DNA of 39,975 nucleotides from JBOGHU01 sp050742255 (GTDB lineage Bacteria > Actinomycetota > Acidimicrobiia > Acidimicrobiales > CADCSY01): positions 1-39,975 of the forward strand of contig JBOGHU010000044.1 in assembly GCA_050742255.1 (NCBI GenBank), read 5' to 3'. Of the stretch, positions 19,027-26,988 are shown piece by piece. Both the position numbers and the translations under genes were made by a program. Below the pieces are notes generated by a model that searched no databases, had not been told where the DNA came from, and was given only the letters and a program-made list of their open reading frames with translations. How positions within the stretch are numbered: the stretch's first letter is position 1; each line of letters starts with the position of its first letter.

Positions 19027-19436
19027 CCCGTCGTGCCCGCACGGGGCGCCACCGGCATCGACCTGGGAGAGGTCGCCGAGGGGATGTCCGTCCCCCCGAG
19101 GGGGCGGTTGGCCCCGTCCACGTGCACGATCACCGGCTGGTGGGCGCCCAGCTCGGCCTCGGCGTAGTCGGCGTAGGTCACAACCAGCACCCGGTGGCCG
19201 GGGGCCACCAGGTGGGCGGCGGCCCCGTTGACCCTCACCTGGCCTGGCTCCCCGGGGATGGCGTAGGTCTCGAAGCGGGCGCCGTTGTCGACGTCGAGGA
19301 CGTGGACCTGCTCGTGGTGAGCGATGTCGGCGGCGGCCATGAGGGTGGCGTCGAGCGAGATCGACCCGGCGTAGTCGAGGTCGGCCCCGGTCACGGTGGC
19401 CCGGTGGATCTTGGACTTCAGCATGCGGCGGTTCAC
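19023..19436 (-). CDS. panD: Aspartate 1-decarboxylase (pyruvoyl-dependent)
   Basis: PanD makes beta-alanine from L-aspartate for pantothenate. It is made as a proenzyme that cleaves itself at Gly24-Ser25 (YAGSISLD), turning Ser25 into the pyruvoyl group. MLKSKIHRATVT precedes it, and NGAAAHLV and the late Tyr/Asp-rich strand are also standard. At 137 aa it carries a C-terminal tail, rich in Pro/Ser/Ala, of the kind seen in actinobacterial PanD. GTG 19436 overlaps the panC stop as GTGA, though the internal ATG at residue 5 is possible. NadB downstream uses the same substrate. Confidence 0.95.
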   Translation of the reverse strand: MNRRMLKSKIHRATVTGADLDYAGSISLDATLMAAADIAHHEQVHVLDVDNGARFETYAIPGEPGQVRVNGAAAHLVAPGHRVLVVTYADYAEAELGAHQPVIVHVDGANRPLGGTDIPSATSPRSMPVAPRAGTTG

Positions 19437-20278
19437 AGGCTCACTCCGATGTTGTCGATGAGGCGGGCGGCGCCGATGCCGGCCGCGGCCAGCAGTCGGA
19501 CCTCGCCCGCCAGCACCGGGGGCGTCTCCAGGGTGGCGGCGTCGACCACCTCGGCGTAGTCCAGGGCGACCAGCGGCTCTGCCGCCACGATCGAGGCCAC
19601 CAGGTCGCGCACCAGCGCCGGGTCGCGCTCACCGGCGAGGATGGCGGCGGCACCGGCTCGCAGGGCCCGGAACAGCACCGGGGCCGCCGCCCGCTCGGCG
19701 CCGTCCAGGTAGGCGTTGCGGCTGGACAGGGCCAGCCCGTCGCGCTCGCGCACGGTGGGGCAGGCGACCACCTCCACCGGCAGGGACAGGTCGGCCACCA
19801 GCCGGCGCACCACCACCAGCTGCTGGAAGTCCTTCTCCCCGAAGTAGGCCCGGCACCGGCCCGCCAGGGCACACAGCTTGGTGACCACCGTCGCCACCCC
19901 GTCGAGGTGGCCGGGTCGGCTGGCCCCCTCCAGGCCGGCGGTGAGCCGAGCCACGTGCACGGTGGTCAGCCCCTCGGCGGGGCACATCTCCTCCACCGGG
20001 GGAGCGAACACCACGGTCGCCCCCGCCTTCTCGGCGTGGCGGAGATCACCCTCGAGGTCCCTCGGGTAGGAGGCCACGTCCTCGCCCGGCCCGAACTGGA
20101 GGGGGTTGACGAAGATCGTCACCGCCACCGCGTCCCGCTCGGCGGCGGCCGTCTCGACCAGGCTGCGGTGGCCCTCGTGGAGGGCGCCCATGGTGGGCAC
20201 CAGGCCGACGGTGCGCCCGGCCCGGCGCTCGGCGTCGAGCACCCGGCCCAGCTCGGCGGCCCGTCCGATCACCCGCAT
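19433..20278 (-). CDS. panC: Pantothenate synthetase (pantoate-beta-alanine ligase)
   Basis: PanC condenses pantoate and beta-alanine using ATP. In 281 aa it has PTMGALHEGH at 28-37 (ATP site), FVNPLQFGPGED, RPGHLDGVATVV, FGEKDFQQ, and the LSSRNAYL signature that replaces KMSKS. It starts with ATG 20278, with GGGAGGGG 7 nt upstream. A 90-bp gap to folK allows its own promoter. It is directly coupled to panD, whose product is its substrate. Confidence 0.96.
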   Translation of the reverse strand: MRVIGRAAELGRVLDAERRAGRTVGLVPTMGALHEGHRSLVETAAAERDAVAVTIFVNPLQFGPGEDVASYPRDLEGDLRHAEKAGATVVFAPPVEEMCPAEGLTTVHVARLTAGLEGASRPGHLDGVATVVTKLCALAGRCRAYFGEKDFQQLVVVRRLVADLSLPVEVVACPTVRERDGLALSSRNAYLDGAERAAAPVLFRALRAGAAAILAGERDPALVRDLVASIVAAEPLVALDYAEVVDAATLETPPVLAGEVRLLAAAGIGAARLIDNIGVSL

Positions 20279-20329
20279 GGCTCGACCCCTCCCGTTCCGG
20301 CCCCGAGGTGGGTGCCGTTCGTGGCCCTG

Positions 20330-20335
20330 AGCCTA
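20330..20335 (-). promoter_or_regulatory. Possible -10 of panC
   Basis: TAGGCT on the minus strand, about 50 nt before ATG 20278, would give a leader containing the strong GGGAGGGG ribosome site. No clear -35 is visible. Confidence 0.3.
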
Positions 20336-20367
20336 GTCCGGCCCCGACCCCGGTCCGGCAGGGCGCG

Positions 20368-20868
20368 CTACCGAGTGGGGCCCCGGCCCCGGGCCGGGCG
20401 AGGGGCGGGCGCCCCGAGGCGGTGGACCTCGCCCACGCTGTCCTCGACCGCCCCGGCGGGGACCAGGTCGGGGGCGAGGTCGGCCAGGGGGCGGACGACG
20501 AAGCGCCGCTCCCATAGGCGGGGGTGGGGGACGGTGAGGTCGGGCTCGTCCACCACCAGGTCACCCACCAGCAGGACGTCGACGTCGAGGGTCCTCGGTC
20601 CCCACCGCTCCCGTCGGACCCGACCGGCCGCGCCCTCGAGGGCCCGGCACAGCTCCAGCAGCTCCCGGGGCGAGCGGCCGGTGCGCAGCTCGGCCACCAC
20701 GTTGAGGTAGGGGCCCTGCCCCGGGGGCCCGCCCAGGGGCCGGCTCTCGTAGACCGGTGAGGTGGCGACCAGGTCGGGGAGGGCGCCCAGCGCCTCCTCC
20801 AGGTGCCGCTGGCGGTCCCCCCGGTTGGAGCCCAGGCCGAGGAACGCCCGCCGGACGCCGGCCATCAT
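20368..20868 (-). CDS. folK: 6-hydroxymethyl-7,8-dihydropterin pyrophosphokinase
   Basis: FolK transfers diphosphate from ATP to hydroxymethyl-dihydropterin, giving the substrate of FolP. The product is 166 aa. The start FLGLGSNRGDR, SPVYESRPLGG, the RWGPRTLDVDVLLVGD signature (ATP and metal binding), and PHPRLWERRFVVRPLADLAPD are all present. ATG 20868 overlaps the folB stop as ATGA; a second ATG follows directly. The Arg/Pro tail after about residue 150 is not conserved in the family. Confidence 0.94.
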   Translation of the reverse strand: MMAGVRRAFLGLGSNRGDRQRHLEEALGALPDLVATSPVYESRPLGGPPGQGPYLNVVAELRTGRSPRELLELCRALEGAAGRVRRERWGPRTLDVDVLLVGDLVVDEPDLTVPHPRLWERRFVVRPLADLAPDLVPAGAVEDSVGEVHRLGAPAPRPARGRGPTR

Positions 20869-21269
20869 CCACCTCCGGCTGCTCCGGCCCCGCCCCGGGT
20901 GATCCGCACCCCGGCGGTGTCCAGCAGGTGGGGGACCGGCGGACGCAGCTTGCGCACGGTGATGGTCACCGAGAGGATGCGGGCGTCGGTGGCCAGGACG
21001 GCGTCGGCGACGCGCTGGGCCAGGTGCTCGAGCAGGGAGGCGGGACCGGCGGCGACCGCCTCGGCCACGGTGGCGCACACCGACCCGTAGTCGACGGTGT
21101 CGGCCAGGGCGTCGGTGACCCCGGCGGGGGCGAGATCGACGGCCACGTCGAGGTCGACGTCGAGGGGCTGGGGCCGGGAGCGCTCCTCGGGCCCCGAGCC
21201 GCACACCCCGAGGAGGCGCAGGCCGCGCAGCTCGATCCGGTCGCCCCCTGCCACCGTCCCGGCGCTCAC
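20865..21269 (-). CDS. folB: Dihydroneopterin aldolase
   Basis: FolB cleaves dihydroneopterin to hydroxymethyl-dihydropterin and glycolaldehyde. The 134-aa protein has the start DRIELRGLRLLGVCGSGPEER, where the usual HGV is LGV-C-G. It also has QPLDVDLDVAVDL, DTVDYGSVCATV, the active-site region SLLEHLAQRVADAVL and the late VRKLRPP. The GTG at 21269 overlaps the preceding phosphatase-like gene as GTGA. Length and motifs are normal. Confidence 0.93.
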   Translation of the reverse strand: MSAGTVAGGDRIELRGLRLLGVCGSGPEERSRPQPLDVDLDVAVDLAPAGVTDALADTVDYGSVCATVAEAVAAGPASLLEHLAQRVADAVLATDARILSVTITVRKLRPPVPHLLDTAGVRITRGGAGAAGGG

Positions 21270-21772
21270 CGGCCCGCCGCCAGCGTGGCAGCCACCGCCA
21301 CCAGCTCCCGGCCCACCGGCCCCATCTGGCGCTGCAGCAGGTGCTCGAGCATGGCGATGGCACGGGTCTCCTCGGGCACCAGGCCGGCGTACACCAGGTA
21401 GCCGGCCATGGTGCCCTGCAGGCGGTCGCTGAGCTCCTCCTGGTGGACCAGGACCCGGTCGCCGGCAGCCAGCTGGGCGTGGAGGTCGGGGTAGAGGTCG
21501 CCCAGCACCGCCGTCGGGTCGTCGGCGGGGCCGAAGGGGACGTGCTGGGCGCCGAGGCCCATCTCCTCGTAGGCGTAGAGGTTGTGGGGGGAGGGCAGCA
21601 GGCTGATGATGCGGGAGAAGCCCTGCCCCCGGACCCACAGGATCTCCTCCTGGCGCCGGACCTTGCGGTGGCTGGCGCCGTACCCGCCCAGGCGCTCGCA
21701 GACGGCCAGGCGGTCCCGGATGACCCAGGTGAAGTTGCGGGGCACTATGCCCTGGGCCCACTTCCCCTTCAC
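21266..21772 (-). CDS. Phosphatase-like (DSP fold) protein lacking the catalytic Cys, in the folate operon
   Basis: A 168-aa protein whose layout resembles dual-specificity phosphatases: NFTWVIRDRLAV...RPGG-like start, FSRIISLLPSPHNLYAYEEMGL (strand-loop), HVPFGPADDPTAVL, then VLVHQEELSDRLQGTMAGYLV at the P-loop. In active enzymes the loop is HCx5R. Here it is His110-Gln111-x5-Arg117, so the nucleophilic Cys is replaced by Gln while the Arg is kept. It is therefore probably not a Cys-dependent phosphatase. It overlaps folP and folB by GTGA at both ends, which argues for a role tied to folate synthesis. The start is GTG 21772. The fold call is from motif pattern only. Confidence 0.7.
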   Translation of the reverse strand: MKGKWAQGIVPRNFTWVIRDRLAVCERLGGYGASHRKVRRQEEILWVRGQGFSRIISLLPSPHNLYAYEEMGLGAQHVPFGPADDPTAVLGDLYPDLHAQLAAGDRVLVHQEELSDRLQGTMAGYLVYAGLVPEETRAIAMLEHLLQRQMGPVGRELVAVAATLAAGR

Positions 21773-22533
21773 GCCACGGTCCTGGTTCCCACGTCGCCCA
21801 CGAGGTTCACGGCCTGGACCGTGGCCGCCACGTCGTGGACCCGCACCATGTCCGCACCCGCCGTCACCGCCCACACGGCCGCGGCCACAGAGGCCTCCAG
21901 GCGGTCGCCGACCGGCGCCCCGCCGGTCAGCTCCCCGAGGAACCGCTTGCGGCTCACGCCCACCAGGACAGGGTGCCCGGCCCGGGCCAGCTCGGCCAGC
22001 CGCCCGAGCAGGGCCAGGTTGTGTGCGGTGGTCTTGCCGAACCCGATGCCGGGGTCGACCCACACCTCGGTGACCCCGGCGGCGAGGGCCGCCTCCGCCG
22101 CCGCCACCAGGAAGGCGCGGACCTCGCCCACCACGTCGTGGTAACGGGGATCGTCCTGCATGGTCCGGGGATCACCGCGCATGTGCATGGCCACCCATCC
22201 CGCCCCCCCGGCCGCGGCCACCGGCCACAGGCTGGCGGAGACGTCGTTGACCAAGGTGGCCCCCGCCGCGAGGGCCGCCTCCGCCACCGCCGCCTTGCGG
22301 GTGTCGATCGACACCCGGACCCGGGGGGCCAGCACCTCGACGACCGGCAGCACCCGGCGGCGCTCCTCGGCCTCGCCGACCGGCTCCGCCCCCGGACGGG
22401 TCGACTCCCCGCCCACGTCCACCACGTCGGCGCCCTCGGCCGCCATCTCCAGCCCGCGCCGGACGGCCGCTTCGGGATCGAGGTAGCGGCCACCGTCGGA
22501 GAACGAGTCAGGGGTGACGTTGAGCACGCCCAT
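21769..22533 (-). CDS. folP: Dihydropteroate synthase
   Basis: FolP joins hydroxymethyl-dihydropterin diphosphate and p-aminobenzoate; it is the sulfonamide target. The product is about 254 aa. Conserved loops are GVLNVTPDSFSDGG, DVVDVGGESTRPGA, VSIDTRKAAVAEAAL, LVNDVSAS, VDPGIGFGKTTAHNLALL, GVSRKRFLGELTG and RVHDV. I use ATG 22533. GTG at 22536, 22545 or 22548 is also in frame, and AGGTGG before 22536 could serve as its ribosome site. The folE stop lies 44 bp upstream. Confidence 0.94.
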   Translation of the reverse strand: MGVLNVTPDSFSDGGRYLDPEAAVRRGLEMAAEGADVVDVGGESTRPGAEPVGEAEERRRVLPVVEVLAPRVRVSIDTRKAAVAEAALAAGATLVNDVSASLWPVAAAGGAGWVAMHMRGDPRTMQDDPRYHDVVGEVRAFLVAAAEAALAAGVTEVWVDPGIGFGKTTAHNLALLGRLAELARAGHPVLVGVSRKRFLGELTGGAPVGDRLEASVAAAVWAVTAGADMVRVHDVAATVQAVNLVGDVGTRTVA

Positions 22534-22577
22534 CACCTTGGCCACCACCTCGCCAAACGGTACCGCCTCGTCTGGTT

Positions 22578-23507
22578 TCAGCGGCGGGACCGATGGATGA
22601 ACTGCATGGCCTCGCTGCGGGTGGCCACGTTGTCCCTGAACAGGCCCCGCACCGCCGAGGTCACGGTGGTGGCCCCGGGGGTGCGCACGCCCCGCATCGA
22701 CATGCACAGGTGCTCGGCCTCCACCACCACCAGCACGCCCAGGGGCCCGAGCGTGCGCTCGATCTCGTCGGCGATGTCGGCGGTCAGCCCCTCCTGCACC
22801 TGGAGCCGCCGGGCGTGGGTCCCGACCAGGCGGGCCAGCTTCGACAGCCCGGTGATCCGTCCGTCGGGGCCGGGGATGTAGGCGACGTGGGCCTGGCCCA
22901 CGAAGGGGATGAGGTGGTGCTCGCACAGGCTGTACAGGGGGATGTCCCGCACCATGACCATCTCGTCGTGGCCGGCCTCGAAGGTCGCCTGGAGGTGCTC
23001 CCCGGCCTCCCTGCCCAGGCCGGCGCAGACCTCGGCGTACATCCGGGCCACCCGGGCGGGCGTGCCCCGCAGGCCGTCGCGATCGGGGTCCTCGCCGATG
23101 GCGAGGAGGATCTCCCGCACCGCCCGGCGGATGCGGCCGTGGTCGACAGGGGCGTGGAGCAGACGGCGGCCGTCCTCGAGCTCGGGCCCGGTGGCCGCGA
23201 CCTCGGTCCCCGCCGGCGGGACGCGGGGGTGCCCGTGACCCCCGTCCCGTCGGGACCGCTCCTCGTGGTGGCGCAGCACGAGGGAGGCGAGGTCCAGCCC
23301 CACGAACTCGGCGATCCGGTCCAACCGGTCGGGGCCGGGCAGGTCGCCGCGCTCCCACTTGGCCACCGTGGCCTGGTTCACCCCGAGGTGGGCGGCCGCC
23401 TCCGCCTGGGTCAGTCCCCGGCGGCGGCGGTGGCCGCGGACCAGATCGCCCAGCCTGGCGTCGGGGCCCTCGCCCCCGACGTCGTCATTCGCCGCAGGCA
23501 GTGTCAT
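22578..23507 (-). CDS. folE: GTP cyclohydrolase I fused to an N-terminal XRE-type HTH domain
   Basis: FolE converts GTP to dihydroneopterin triphosphate, the entry to folate synthesis. In this 309-aa protein the enzyme occupies about 115-309, with zinc ligands Cys195, His198 (SLCEHHLIPF) and Cys268 (HLCMSMRG). Residues about 18-81 are a helix-turn-helix of the XRE/Cro type: LVRGHRRRRGLTQAEAAAHLGVNQATVAKWERGD, reported here across residues 22-55. A linker rich in Gly/Pro/Arg (82-114) joins them. No ATG or GTG in the linker would allow FolE to start separately, so this is one polypeptide. Autoregulation by DNA binding is plausible but inferred. The start is ATG 23507. Confidence 0.92.
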   Translation of the reverse strand: MTLPAANDDVGGEGPDARLGDLVRGHRRRRGLTQAEAAAHLGVNQATVAKWERGDLPGPDRLDRIAEFVGLDLASLVLRHHEERSRRDGGHGHPRVPPAGTEVAATGPELEDGRRLLHAPVDHGRIRRAVREILLAIGEDPDRDGLRGTPARVARMYAEVCAGLGREAGEHLQATFEAGHDEMVMVRDIPLYSLCEHHLIPFVGQAHVAYIPGPDGRITGLSKLARLVGTHARRLQVQEGLTADIADEIERTLGPLGVLVVVEAEHLCMSMRGVRTPGATTVTSAVRGLFRDNVATRSEAMQFIHRSRR

Positions 23508-23515
23508 GCTAGACG

Positions 23516-23521
23516 AGCATA
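23516..23521 (-). promoter_or_regulatory. Candidate -10 of folE (leaderless)
   Basis: TATGCT on the minus strand is 8 nt before ATG 23507. The transcript would start at or next to the start codon. It marks folE as a probable operon head after ftsH. No -35 is clear. Confidence 0.45.
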
Positions 23522-23573
23522 CCCACCGTGCCCGGCGACAGCTCCTGGCCGGCCGGCGAACGGCATGGTGCCG

Positions 23574-25454
23574 CTAGGGCGCCGGCGTCGCCCGTGACGG
23601 GTCCGAGGCGCCGTCACCCGGCCGGGTGCCGCCCCGGCCGTTGAGACGGGGCCACGCCGGCAGGCCCTCGAAGATCTCCAGCAGCTCCGGCGTGTCGAGG
23701 GTCTCCCGCTCGACCAGGGCGTCGGCCAGGCGGTCGAGGGTCTGGCGGTGCTGGCGGAGGACCTCGGCCGCCTCGTCGTGGGCCCCCTCGATGAGCGACC
23801 GCACCTCGGCGTCGATGCGGGCCGCCATCTCGTCGGAGTACTCGGAGGAGTGGCCCATGTCCCGGCCGAGGAAGGGCTCGCCGCTGCGCTGGCCGAGCTG
23901 CTGGGGGCCGACGGCCTCGCTCATGCCGAACTCGGTCACCATGGCCCGGGCGATCCGGGTCGCCTGCTCGATGTCGTTCTGGGCCCCGGTGGTGGGATCG
24001 CCGAAGACGATCTCCTCGGCCGTCCGCCCGCCCATCAGCATGGCCAGATCGTCCAGCAGCTCCGAGCGGGCCCGCAGGTGCCTGTCCTCGGTGGGCAGGG
24101 CGAGGGTCCACCCCAGCGCCCGGCCCCTGGCGATGATCGACACCTTGTGGATGGGATCGGTGTTGGGGAGCACGTGGCCCACCAGGGCGTGACCGCCCTC
24201 GTGGTAGGCGATGACCCGCTTCTCCTTCTCGGACATGACCCGGCTCTTGCGCTCCGGCCCGGCGATGACCCGGTCGATGGCCTCCTCCATCTCGGTCATG
24301 GCCACGGTCCTGGCACCCCGGCGGGCGGCGAGGAGAGCGGCCTCGTTCATGAGGTTGGCCAGGTCGGCGCCGGTGAACCCGGGGGTCCGACGGGCGATGA
24401 TGCTGAGGTCGACGTCGCCGAGGGGCTTGTCCTTGGCGTGGACGTTGAGGATCGCCTTGCGCCCCTCGAGATCGGGACGGTCCACCACGATCTGGCGGTC
24501 GAAGCGACCGGGCCGGAGGAGGGCGGGATCGAGGATGTCGGGGCGGTTGGTGGCGGCGATGAGGATCACGCCGACCTTCACGTCGAAGCCGTCCATCTCC
24601 ACCAGGAGCTGGTTGAGCGTCTGCTCGCGCTCGTCGTGGCCCCCGCCCAGGCCCGCCCCCCGGTGCCGGCCCACGGCGTCGATCTCGTCGACGAAGACGA
24701 TGGCGGGGCTGTTGGCCTTGGCCCGCTCGAACAGGTCCCGGACCCGGCTGGCGCCCACCCCCACGAACATCTCCACGAAGTCGGAGCCGGAGATGGAGAA
24801 GAAGGGCACTCCGGCCTCTCCGGCCACGGCCCGGGCCAGCAGCGTCTTGCCGGTGCCGGGAGGCCCGAAGAGGAGGACGCCCTTGGGGATCTGGGCCCCG
24901 AGCTCGGCGAACCTCGCCGGCGACTCGAGGAACTCCTTGATCTCCTGGAGCTCCTCCACCGCCTCGTCGGCCCCGGCCACGTCGGCGAAGGTGACCCGGG
25001 GCCGGTCCTTGGAGACCGGCTTGGCCTTGGACCGGCCCAGCTGCATCACCCGGTTGCCTCCCCCCTGCATGGCGCTGACGAAGAAGAGGAACAGCCCGAC
25101 GATGAGGACGAAGGGGAGGAGCTGCAGGAGGAGCGACGCCCACAGGGACCCCTCCTCGGGGTCGACGCGGTAGCGGACGTCGTTGTCGTCGAGCAGCTCG
25201 GCCACCCGGTCGCCCGCCTCGGAGACGAAGCTGGTCCGGTACTCGGTCCCGTCGGCCAGCTCGAAGAGGATCCGGGAGCTCCTGTCCTTGATCTCCGCCT
25301 CGCTGACCTGCCCCGCCTCCACCCGCTCCCGGAACTCGTCGAAGGCCAGCTCCTCCCGGTCGTCGCCGCCCCGGAGGAAGATGAACGCGACCGCGGCCAC
25401 GACCAGGCCGAGCCCGACCCACAGCCCGATTCGACGGAGACCCTTGCTCTTCAT
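23574..25454 (-). CDS. ftsH: ATP-dependent zinc metalloprotease FtsH
   Basis: FtsH is the membrane AAA protease that degrades damaged or regulatory membrane and cytosolic proteins. The 626-aa protein has membrane helices at about 9-27 and 105-127 with an extracytoplasmic domain between them. Walker A GPPGTGKT is at 197-204, Walker B AIVFVDEIDA at 251-260, the second region of homology ATNRPDILDPALLRPGRFD at 301-319, and the zinc site HEGGH at 418-422. The C-terminus is a Gly/Pro-rich tail. It lies in the actinobacterial order tilS-hpt-ftsH-folE. The start is ATG 25454. Confidence 0.97.
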   Translation of the reverse strand: MKSKGLRRIGLWVGLGLVVAAVAFIFLRGGDDREELAFDEFRERVEAGQVSEAEIKDRSSRILFELADGTEYRTSFVSEAGDRVAELLDDNDVRYRVDPEEGSLWASLLLQLLPFVLIVGLFLFFVSAMQGGGNRVMQLGRSKAKPVSKDRPRVTFADVAGADEAVEELQEIKEFLESPARFAELGAQIPKGVLLFGPPGTGKTLLARAVAGEAGVPFFSISGSDFVEMFVGVGASRVRDLFERAKANSPAIVFVDEIDAVGRHRGAGLGGGHDEREQTLNQLLVEMDGFDVKVGVILIAATNRPDILDPALLRPGRFDRQIVVDRPDLEGRKAILNVHAKDKPLGDVDLSIIARRTPGFTGADLANLMNEAALLAARRGARTVAMTEMEEAIDRVIAGPERKSRVMSEKEKRVIAYHEGGHALVGHVLPNTDPIHKVSIIARGRALGWTLALPTEDRHLRARSELLDDLAMLMGGRTAEEIVFGDPTTGAQNDIEQATRIARAMVTEFGMSEAVGPQQLGQRSGEPFLGRDMGHSSEYSDEMAARIDAEVRSLIEGAHDEAAEVLRQHRQTLDRLADALVERETLDTPELLEIFEGLPAWPRLNGRGGTRPGDGASDPSRATPAP

Positions 25455-25493
25455 GTCGGAGAAGACCCCTGGAGGACGGCGTCAGTGGCCCTC

Positions 25494-25499
25494 AGGCTA
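25494..25499 (-). promoter_or_regulatory. Candidate -10 of ftsH, overlapping the hpt stop
   Basis: TAGCCT on the minus strand includes the TAG stop of hpt. It would give ftsH a leader of about 32 nt with AGGGG as a ribosome site. Confidence 0.3.
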
Positions 25500-26045
25500 G
25501 CCATCCCCCGGGTGGTTGTAGGCGCAGACGAACGGCAGGTTGCGGTAGCGCTCGTCTACGTCGAGCCCGTAGCCGACCACGAAGGTGGGCGAGACGTGGA
25601 ACCCGACGTAGCGCAGGTCCTCGTCGGCGGCCCGCACCAGCAGGGCACACACCTCCAGGCTGGCGGGGCGGCGGGCCAGGAGGTTGCGCCGCAGGTAGGC
25701 CAGGGTCAGCCCGCTGTCGACGATGTCCTCGACCAGGAGCACGTGGCGGCGGTCGAGGTCGAGGTCGAGGTCCTTGACGATGCGGACCACGCCGCTGGTC
25801 TTGGTGGCGCTCCCGTACGAGGAGACGGCCATGAAGTCGAAGCCCACGGGCAGGTCGATGGCCCGGGCCAGGTCGGACATGAACACGAAGGCTCCCTTGA
25901 GCACCCCCACCAGCAGCGGGGGCCTGCCGGCGTAGTCGGCGGTGATCGTCCGGCCCAGCTCGGCGATCCGGGCCTGCAGCTCCTCGGTGCCCACGACCAG
26001 CTCGCCCAGCTCGGGGTTGCGATCGTGGGGAGGTGGCGGGCGCAT
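25497..26045 (-). CDS. hpt: Hypoxanthine phosphoribosyltransferase
   Basis: Hpt salvages hypoxanthine or guanine with PRPP to make IMP or GMP. In 182 aa it has LLVGVLKGAFVFMSDLARAI, the flexible-loop region MAVSSYG, and the PRPP-binding motif HVLLVEDIVDSGLTL. It ends with VGYGLDVDERYRNLPFV, which includes the base-contacting YGLD-DE-YRNLP signature. ATG 26045 is used; an in-frame GTG at 26063 lies one base after the tilS stop and is also possible. The open frame continues to 26150 inside tilS but has no family character there. Confidence 0.93.
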   Translation of the reverse strand: MRPPPPHDRNPELGELVVGTEELQARIAELGRTITADYAGRPPLLVGVLKGAFVFMSDLARAIDLPVGFDFMAVSSYGSATKTSGVVRIVKDLDLDLDRRHVLLVEDIVDSGLTLAYLRRNLLARRPASLEVCALLVRAADEDLRYVGFHVSPTFVVGYGLDVDERYRNLPFVCAYNHPGDG

Positions 26046-26064
26046 CCCCGCCGGCGGGCGCACG

Positions 26065-26988
26065 TCAGGGAGCCCCACGGCGCTCGACGCCGAGCTCGAC
26101 GCCGTGCTCGATGCCCAGGCGGCCCCCCGACCGCCAGACCCGCCGTCCACCGCCCACCTCGGTCCCCCGGTGCTCGCCGCGGGCCACCGCCAGCACCCGC
26201 TCCACGGTGGCGGCGTCGGGAGGGTACGGAGGGGCGTCCAGCACCAGCCAGCCGCGCACCGCCCGGCGGGCCAGCGGCGCCGGCGCCCGGGCCAGGGCGG
26301 CGGCGTCGGCGGGGTCCAGGCCGGCCGCCAGCTCCCCCAGCAGGGCGGCGTCCTCGCCGAGGAGGGCGGCGGTGCGCGCCACCAACGGGACCACGTCCCG
26401 GCCCGCCACCGCGTCGAGGAGGGGCAGCGCCTCGTGGCGGACGCGGTTGCGCCGCATCCGGAGGTCCCGGTTGGAGGGGTCGTCGACCACCGCCAGGCCC
26501 AGGCGGTCGCACAGCGCTCGGGTCTCCGACCGGCGCAGGGACAGCAGGGGCTTGGCCGGACCGCGCCGCATGCCCCCCAACCCGTCGAGGCCGGCGCCCC
26601 GGATGAGGTTGAGCAGCACCGTCTCGGCCTGGTCGTCGGCGGTGTGGCCGGTCATGGTCCCGGCGGGGAGGACCCGGCGGCGGGCCGAGCGGGCACGGGC
26701 CTCCAGGTTGGGCCCCGGGGCCACATCGACCCGCTCGGCCCGGAAGCCGGCCCCGAAGCGCCGGGCGGCGGCGCGCACCACGTCGGCCTCGGCCGCCGAC
26801 CCGGGCCGCAGGCCGTGGTCGACGTGGACCGCCACCACCCGGCAGCCGGCGAGGGAGGCCAGGGCCAGGAGGGCGAGGGAGTCGGGGCCTCCGGACACCG
26901 CGGCGGTGACCGCTGTCCCCGGGGCGGGGAAGGTGCAGCGGGGGAGGAGCGTCGCGGCCGGCGGCGGCGCCTCAGGCGGACGCGCCAT
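26065..26988 (-). CDS. tilS: tRNA(Ile)-lysidine synthase
   Basis: TilS adds lysine to C34 of the tRNA-Ile CAU anticodon so that it reads AUA; it is normally essential. The 307-aa protein has the PP-loop SGGPDS at 32-37, the AVHVDHGLRPGS segment, GHTADDQAETVLLNLIRGAGLDGLGGM, and RPLL-like KPLLSLRRSETR. At this length it lacks most of the C-terminal domains of the E. coli enzyme, which is normal for actinobacteria. ATG 26988 overlaps the end of the metalloprotease gene by 17 bp. Confidence 0.93.
   Translation of the reverse strand: MARPPEAPPPAATLLPRCTFPAPGTAVTAAVSGGPDSLALLALASLAGCRVVAVHVDHGLRPGSAAEADVVRAAARRFGAGFRAERVDVAPGPNLEARARSARRRVLPAGTMTGHTADDQAETVLLNLIRGAGLDGLGGMRRGPAKPLLSLRRSETRALCDRLGLAVVDDPSNRDLRMRRNRVRHEALPLLDAVAGRDVVPLVARTAALLGEDAALLGELAAGLDPADAAALARAPAPLARRAVRGWLVLDAPPYPPDAATVERVLAVARGEHRGTEVGGGRRVWRSGGRLGIEHGVELGVERRGAP

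Noticed and set aside
15788..19231. 1147-codon open frame on the plus strand
   Set aside because: Antisense to coaX, nadC, nadB and panD, all with full catalytic motifs. The product is Arg/Gly/Pro/Ser-rich with no fold signature.
23748..26606. 952-codon open frame on the plus strand
   Set aside because: Antisense to ftsH, hpt and tilS. It has Leu/Gly/Val/Asp-rich low complexity and no motif.
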